A DNA stretch of 64,000 nucleotides, from the NCBI GenBank assembly GCA_030765525.1, contig JAVCCK010000005.1, positions 1 through 64,000 on the forward strand, written 5' to 3'. The notes below the pieces were generated by a model, which saw only the letters and a list, made by a program, of their open reading frames with translations, was not told the DNA's origin and ran no database searches. Below, piece by piece: positions 60,293 through 64,000 of the stretch. The position numbers and the translations under genes were made by a program. Within the stretch, counting starts at the first letter, position 1; each line of letters opens with the position of its first letter. Origin of the DNA: Candidatus Lernaella stagnicola. Lineage in GTDB: Bacteria; Lernaellota; Lernaellaia; Lernaellales; Lernaellaceae.

Positions 60293-60742
60293 ATGAAGGT
60301 CATCTTGAGTGCGGACGTAATCGATTTAGGAAACATCGGCGAAGTCGTCAATGTGAAGGATGGGTACGCCCGCAATTTCTTGATCCCCAAAGGACTCGCG
60401 GTGGAGGCCACGACGCGCAACGTCGCTCGGCTGCAGCACGAGCACACGCGGATCGAAGCCAAAATGAAACGCGTCATGGCCGACGCGGAAACGCTGGCCA
60501 AGCGCATCGAACAAGCACAAGTGCGCATCACCGCCAAAGTCGGCGAAGAGGAACGTCTCTTCGGCTCGGTAACCAGCGCGATGATCGCTGAAAAGTTAGC
60601 CGAGGCCGGCTTGGATATCGATCGCCGGAAAATCCAATTGGCCGAGCCGATTCGCACCACCGGCGTGTTTACCGTCACAGTCAAAGTGCACCGCGACGTT
60701 AATGCCGAAGTCAAAGTGTGGGTTACCGCCAAGGAAGCGTGA
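60293..60742 (+). CDS. rplI: Ribosomal protein bL9
   Basis: The 149-residue protein begins MKVILSADVIDLGNIGEVVNVKDGYARNFLIPKG, the L9 signature, followed by the long helix and the C-terminal rRNA-binding domain (EERLFGSVTSAMIAEKL). ATG 60293 follows GGAGG. Confidence 0.96.
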   Translation: MKVILSADVIDLGNIGEVVNVKDGYARNFLIPKGLAVEATTRNVARLQHEHTRIEAKMKRVMADAETLAKRIEQAQVRITAKVGEEERLFGSVTSAMIAEKLAEAGLDIDRRKIQLAEPIRTTGVFTVTVKVHRDVNAEVKVWVTAKEA

Positions 60743-60789
60743 TTCCCGCCGCTTGCGGCTGACCGCACCGAAAGGAGCAGGAGCACGCG

Positions 60790-62208
60790 ATGGCAGGTCC
60801 GCCGCTCAGACGCAACGTCACCCCCATTGAACGACGCGTTCCTCCCAACAGCGAGACGGCCGAAGTGGCCGTGCTCGGCGGCATCCTATTTCAACAAGAC
60901 AAAATCGACGTCGTCCGTGACTTCGTAAGTCCGGGCGATTTCTACTCGCCCCGCCATCAGAAGATATTCGATGTGCAATGCACGCTGCGCGAAAAAAACC
61001 TGCCCATCGATCCGGTGACGCTCAAGAACGCCCTCGCCGAGCGAGGCATGCTCGATGAAATCGGCGGCGTGGAGTACATCGACCGGATCGAAGAAGAAGT
61101 CTACACCGCCGCCAACATCGCCCATTACGCCACGATCGTCGCCGAAAAGGCGCTGCTACGCCGCTTGTTGGCGGTGACGCAATCCATTCAAGGCACAATT
61201 TTCGAGGGCCGTAGCGAGGACGAGGAAACCCTCGACACGCTGCAGATCGTCGATCAGGCGCAGCGGCTGGTTTTCGACGTCACGCGCGAACGGGTTGGCT
61301 CGCCCTACGAGTCGCTGGAACACGTTATCAGCGACGCCCTGCGCTACGTCGACGAACGCGCGGAGCACGGTGGCGGATTGGCCGGACTGGCCAGCGGCTT
61401 CGCCGACCTGGACCGTCTGACCAACGGTTTCAAGCCCGGCGAATTGGTGATCGTCGCCGCCCGCCCGGCGATGGGTAAAACGAGCCTGGCGCTAAACGTG
61501 GCGCTCAACATGGCCGTTGCGGAACGGAAACCGGTGCTGTTTTTCTCACTGGAAATGAGCGCCATTCAACTCGGGCTGCGCCTGCTGACCAGTTGGGCCC
61601 GCATCCCCGCCGACAGAGTGCACAAGTCCAAGTTGTCCGATCAGGATTACACGCAAATCGCCAATGCCGCGGGGGAACTGGGCGAATTGCCGCTCTTCGT
61701 CGATGACAGCGCGGGCACCAACGTGAACACAATCAAGGCCAAGGCCCGCCGGTTGCGCGCCGACAAGGGCGACATCGCCATGATCGTGGTCGATTACCTG
61801 CAGATCATGACCAGCGCGCGGCGGATCGACAGCCGCGAGCAGCAGATCGCCGAAATCAGCCGCAGCTTGAAAGCCATCGCCAAGGAGCTGGAGTGCCCGG
61901 TGATGGCGCTGGCGCAGCTCAACCGGGCGTTGGAGTCCCGCGACAACAAGCGGCCCCGCCTTTCCGACTTGCGGGAATCCGGAGCGCTGGAGCAGGACGC
62001 CGACATCGTCATGTTCCTGTATCGCGAAGCGGTCTATTGGACCAAGGATCAACTGCAGGACGATCGCGCCAAGCCCGGCAACGACCAGAAGGAAAACGTG
62101 ACCGAATTGATCATCGGCAAAAACCGCATGGGGCAGACCGGCCTGCTCGGTCTCTATTTCCACCGGGAATATACCCGTTTCGAAAGCTACGAGCTGGAAG
62201 ACTTCTAA
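60790..62208 (+). CDS. dnaB: Replicative DNA helicase DnaB
   Basis: The 472-residue protein has the N-terminal DnaB domain (PPNSETAEVAVLGGILF) and the RecA-like motor: Walker A ARPAMGKTS, FFSLEMS, Walker B IVVDYLQIM, the Gln switch in AQLNRALE and the Arg finger region (IIGKNRMGQTG). It unwinds DNA at the fork. Ribosome binding site AAAGGAG. No intein is present. Confidence 0.96.
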   Translation: MAGPPLRRNVTPIERRVPPNSETAEVAVLGGILFQQDKIDVVRDFVSPGDFYSPRHQKIFDVQCTLREKNLPIDPVTLKNALAERGMLDEIGGVEYIDRIEEEVYTAANIAHYATIVAEKALLRRLLAVTQSIQGTIFEGRSEDEETLDTLQIVDQAQRLVFDVTRERVGSPYESLEHVISDALRYVDERAEHGGGLAGLASGFADLDRLTNGFKPGELVIVAARPAMGKTSLALNVALNMAVAERKPVLFFSLEMSAIQLGLRLLTSWARIPADRVHKSKLSDQDYTQIANAAGELGELPLFVDDSAGTNVNTIKAKARRLRADKGDIAMIVVDYLQIMTSARRIDSREQQIAEISRSLKAIAKELECPVMALAQLNRALESRDNKRPRLSDLRESGALEQDADIVMFLYREAVYWTKDQLQDDRAKPGNDQKENVTELIIGKNRMGQTGLLGLYFHREYTRFESYELEDF

Positions 62209-62254
62209 TTCAGGAATTTGTCATCCCTTCGGCAAGCCGCTACACTCTCAAACC

Positions 62255-63469
62255 ATGAGCCGCACCCTTTTTCGCTACCTCGTCTTCGAGGTGCTCGGGC
62301 CGTTTGTCATCGGCTTGGTGATCCTCAGCTTCGTGCTGCTGATGTTTCAGTTGCTGAAGCTCACCGAGTTGATCGTTTCCTATGGTGTCGCGCTGGCCGA
62401 CATCGGCCTGCTGCTCGCTTATATTTTCCCGCCCTTTTTCACGTTTACGATTCCGATGAGTTTCTTGTTGGCGGTGCTGCTGGCCGTCAGCCGGCTGTCC
62501 TCGGAAAGTGAAATCACGGCGATGAAGGCCGGCGGCATCGGCCTGGTGCAACTCTATCCACCGATCCTTTTTCTCAGCATCGTGATGGCCGTCGCGACGG
62601 CTTTCCTTGCGCTTTACGCCGACCCGTGGGGTAAGGCGGGTTTCAAAAACATGCTCATCGAATTGGGACGCCAAAAGGCGACGGTGGCCATCGTCGAGCA
62701 TGTGTTCAACGACTCGCTGGAGGACATGACGCTCTACGTGCATCACCTGGTGCCCGAGGAAGACAAGATGGAGGGCATCTTCCTGGCCGACCAACGGCAG
62801 CAAGACGCGCCGATCATCGTCACCGCCGCGCTCGGTCGCCTGCTCGACAGCGGCCGCGAGGATACGCTGCTGCTGGAGTTGGAGGACGGCGTCGTTCACC
62901 GCACCGACCCGGGGGAACCGGGCGTTTATGAAACGGTCCAGTTTCGCACTTATCGCATTCAGGTCGACCTGGGCGAGGTGATGGGCGGCGGGGACAAGCT
63001 TCGCCACACCTACCTGGAAATGGATATGGGGGAATTGGCGGCGTACGTCGCGAGCTTGGAGGGCACGGACAAAGATTACGAACGGCGCCGCGCGTGGACC
63101 GAGTACCATCGGCGCATCGCCATGCCTTTCGTGTGCCTGGCCTTCGGTTTGATCGCCCTGCCGTTGGGTATCAGCCCGCCGCGTTCCGGGCGCAGCCGCG
63201 GCTTTTCGACCAGCATCGTGGTGCTGTGCGTTTACTACCTGCTGTTTCGCGCCGGGGAGAACATGGGTTGGAAGGGCCTCGTGCACCCGGCGGTTGCGAT
63301 GTGGGTTCCCAACGTCTTGATGGTTGCGTTCGGGGCGTACCTGCTGCAGCGCAAGGCGAACGAGCGGCCGATCTGGCTGCTGGAAAAAGCGTCGAAATGG
63401 TCCGCCGCGACGGGAGCCTGGTTCCGCGCGAAATTCGGCGTTCGTCGCGACGGGGAAAGCGACTCATGA
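62255..63469 (+). CDS. lptF: LPS export permease LptF
   Basis: The 404-residue YjgP/YjgQ-family protein has three N-terminal and three C-terminal membrane spans with a periplasmic jellyroll between them (residues about 130-280). SSESEITAMKAGG and PLGISPPRSGRSRGF are family signatures. It works with LptG and LptB in extracting lipopolysaccharide from the inner membrane. The stop overlaps the lptG start (ATGA). Confidence 0.93.
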   Translation: MSRTLFRYLVFEVLGPFVIGLVILSFVLLMFQLLKLTELIVSYGVALADIGLLLAYIFPPFFTFTIPMSFLLAVLLAVSRLSSESEITAMKAGGIGLVQLYPPILFLSIVMAVATAFLALYADPWGKAGFKNMLIELGRQKATVAIVEHVFNDSLEDMTLYVHHLVPEEDKMEGIFLADQRQQDAPIIVTAALGRLLDSGREDTLLLELEDGVVHRTDPGEPGVYETVQFRTYRIQVDLGEVMGGGDKLRHTYLEMDMGELAAYVASLEGTDKDYERRRAWTEYHRRIAMPFVCLAFGLIALPLGISPPRSGRSRGFSTSIVVLCVYYLLFRAGENMGWKGLVHPAVAMWVPNVLMVAFGAYLLQRKANERPIWLLEKASKWSAATGAWFRAKFGVRRDGESDS

Positions 63470-64000
63470 GCGTGCTGGCCCGCTACGTGTCGCGCGAATT
63501 TCTCAGGCTCTTCGGGCTATGCCTGGGCGCACTGATCGTCATTTACCTGGTGTTCGACTTCATCGACCGCGCGGGCAACTTCTTCCGCAGCGACCCGGCT
63601 TTCGTGCACGTGCTGCTCTACTTCCTGTACAAGATACCGACTATCGTTTTCCAACTCCTGCCGGTATCGGTGTTGCTTTCGACGCTGCTGGTGCTGGCGA
63701 TCATGTCGCGCAACAGCGAGATCACGGCGATGAAGGCCGGCGGCGTATCGGTGCCGACGATTGTGCTGCCGATTCTGCTGTGGTCGCTGGTGCTCGCCGG
63801 CGGCGCGTTTGCGATCAACGAGTTCGTCGTCCCGGCGGCCACCACGAAAATGAAGTACGTGAAGAAGGTCTACATCAAAAAGCAGGAATGGCGCGTCAAA
63901 ATCCGTGACAAGGATTTCTGGTACAAAAGCCCCGGCGCCATTTATCGCATCGGTCGTTTTCGCCCGGAGGAAAACTCGTTGCATCGCCTGCAGATCTACC
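63466..64000 (+). CDS. lptG: LPS export permease LptG (3' end beyond window)
   Basis: 178 codons are visible. It begins MSVLARYVSREFLRLFGLCLGALI with membrane spans and has LLVLAIMSRNSEITAMKAGG, the LptF/LptG signature. It overlaps lptF by four bases and continues past the right edge. Confidence 0.92.
   Translation, partial: MSVLARYVSREFLRLFGLCLGALIVIYLVFDFIDRAGNFFRSDPAFVHVLLYFLYKIPTIVFQLLPVSVLLSTLLVLAIMSRNSEITAMKAGGVSVPTIVLPILLWSLVLAGGAFAINEFVVPAATTKMKYVKKVYIKKQEWRVKIRDKDFWYKSPGAIYRIGRFRPEENSLHRLQIY

Overview
The window is GC-rich DNA (roughly 60 percent by eye) from a Gram-negative (diderm) bacterium of deltaproteobacterial or myxobacterial grade. Signs of this are lptF/lptG, a tamB-tamA outer-membrane assembly pair, plsB, rpoH, FHA, PP2C and DUF4388 regulators, a Cys-rich MopE-like motif and Asp-rich tails on secreted proteins, and two conserved housekeeping clusters: ispE-spoVG-tRNA-Gln-prs-rplY-pth and rpsF-ssb-rpsR-DUF2232-rplI-dnaB. 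The species cannot be named from the sequence alone.

Layout. 1-9.7 kb is a surface-glycan type locus: a GT4 glycosyltransferase (cut by the left edge), a sulfotransferase, a methyltransferase, a B12-dependent radical SAM protein, a 1207-residue CgeB-like protein and a small membrane protein. Three of these carry the same small Rossmann-like module with an LYGAGxHT-type motif. 9.9-14.2 kb has two OxlT-like transporters, a minimal beta-carbonic-anhydrase-like protein, cytidine deaminase behind a hairpin leader, and a DUF5610 protein. 14.3-20 kb has plsB, rpoH, a 570-bp gap with a candidate small RNA, an aldo/keto reductase and nikR. 20-27.6 kb has an SGNH hydrolase, small membrane proteins, a secreted papain-like protease with an Asp-rich tail, an FmdB-like protein and a beta-propeller lipoprotein. 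27.8-30.5 kb has an agmatinase-family enzyme and a two-subunit CoA-transferase.

30.4-35.4 kb is the clearest accessory region. Two genes encode KAP-type P-loop NTPases fused to an FGE-sulfatase (C-type-lectin-like) domain. Both are preceded by a 96-percent-identical 219-bp element, and both lie beside a copy of the last 133 bp of the CoA-transferase B gene. The region is a tandem duplication whose flanks and FGE scaffold are conserved while the NTPase half and the extreme C-terminus have diverged. One copy has a frameshift at a G5 run. The architecture is reminiscent of bacterial conflict (defence) proteins, but no diversity-generating reverse transcriptase or template repeat is visible here.

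35.4-43.2 kb (minus strand) is tRNA-Gly, yacG, tamB and tamA. 43.3-51.4 kb is signalling and sugar metabolism: a glycosyltransferase-like protein, a PP2C phosphatase, a GH4 enzyme plus PfkB kinase, an AT-hook-like HTH protein, a pseudo-receiver/DUF4388 protein and two small FHA proteins. 51.4-64 kb is core genes: ispE, spoVG, prs, rplY, pth, a K+-dependent-type membrane pyrophosphatase, rpsF with a remarkable acidic repeat tail, ssb, rpsR, rplI, dnaB, lptF and a partial lptG.
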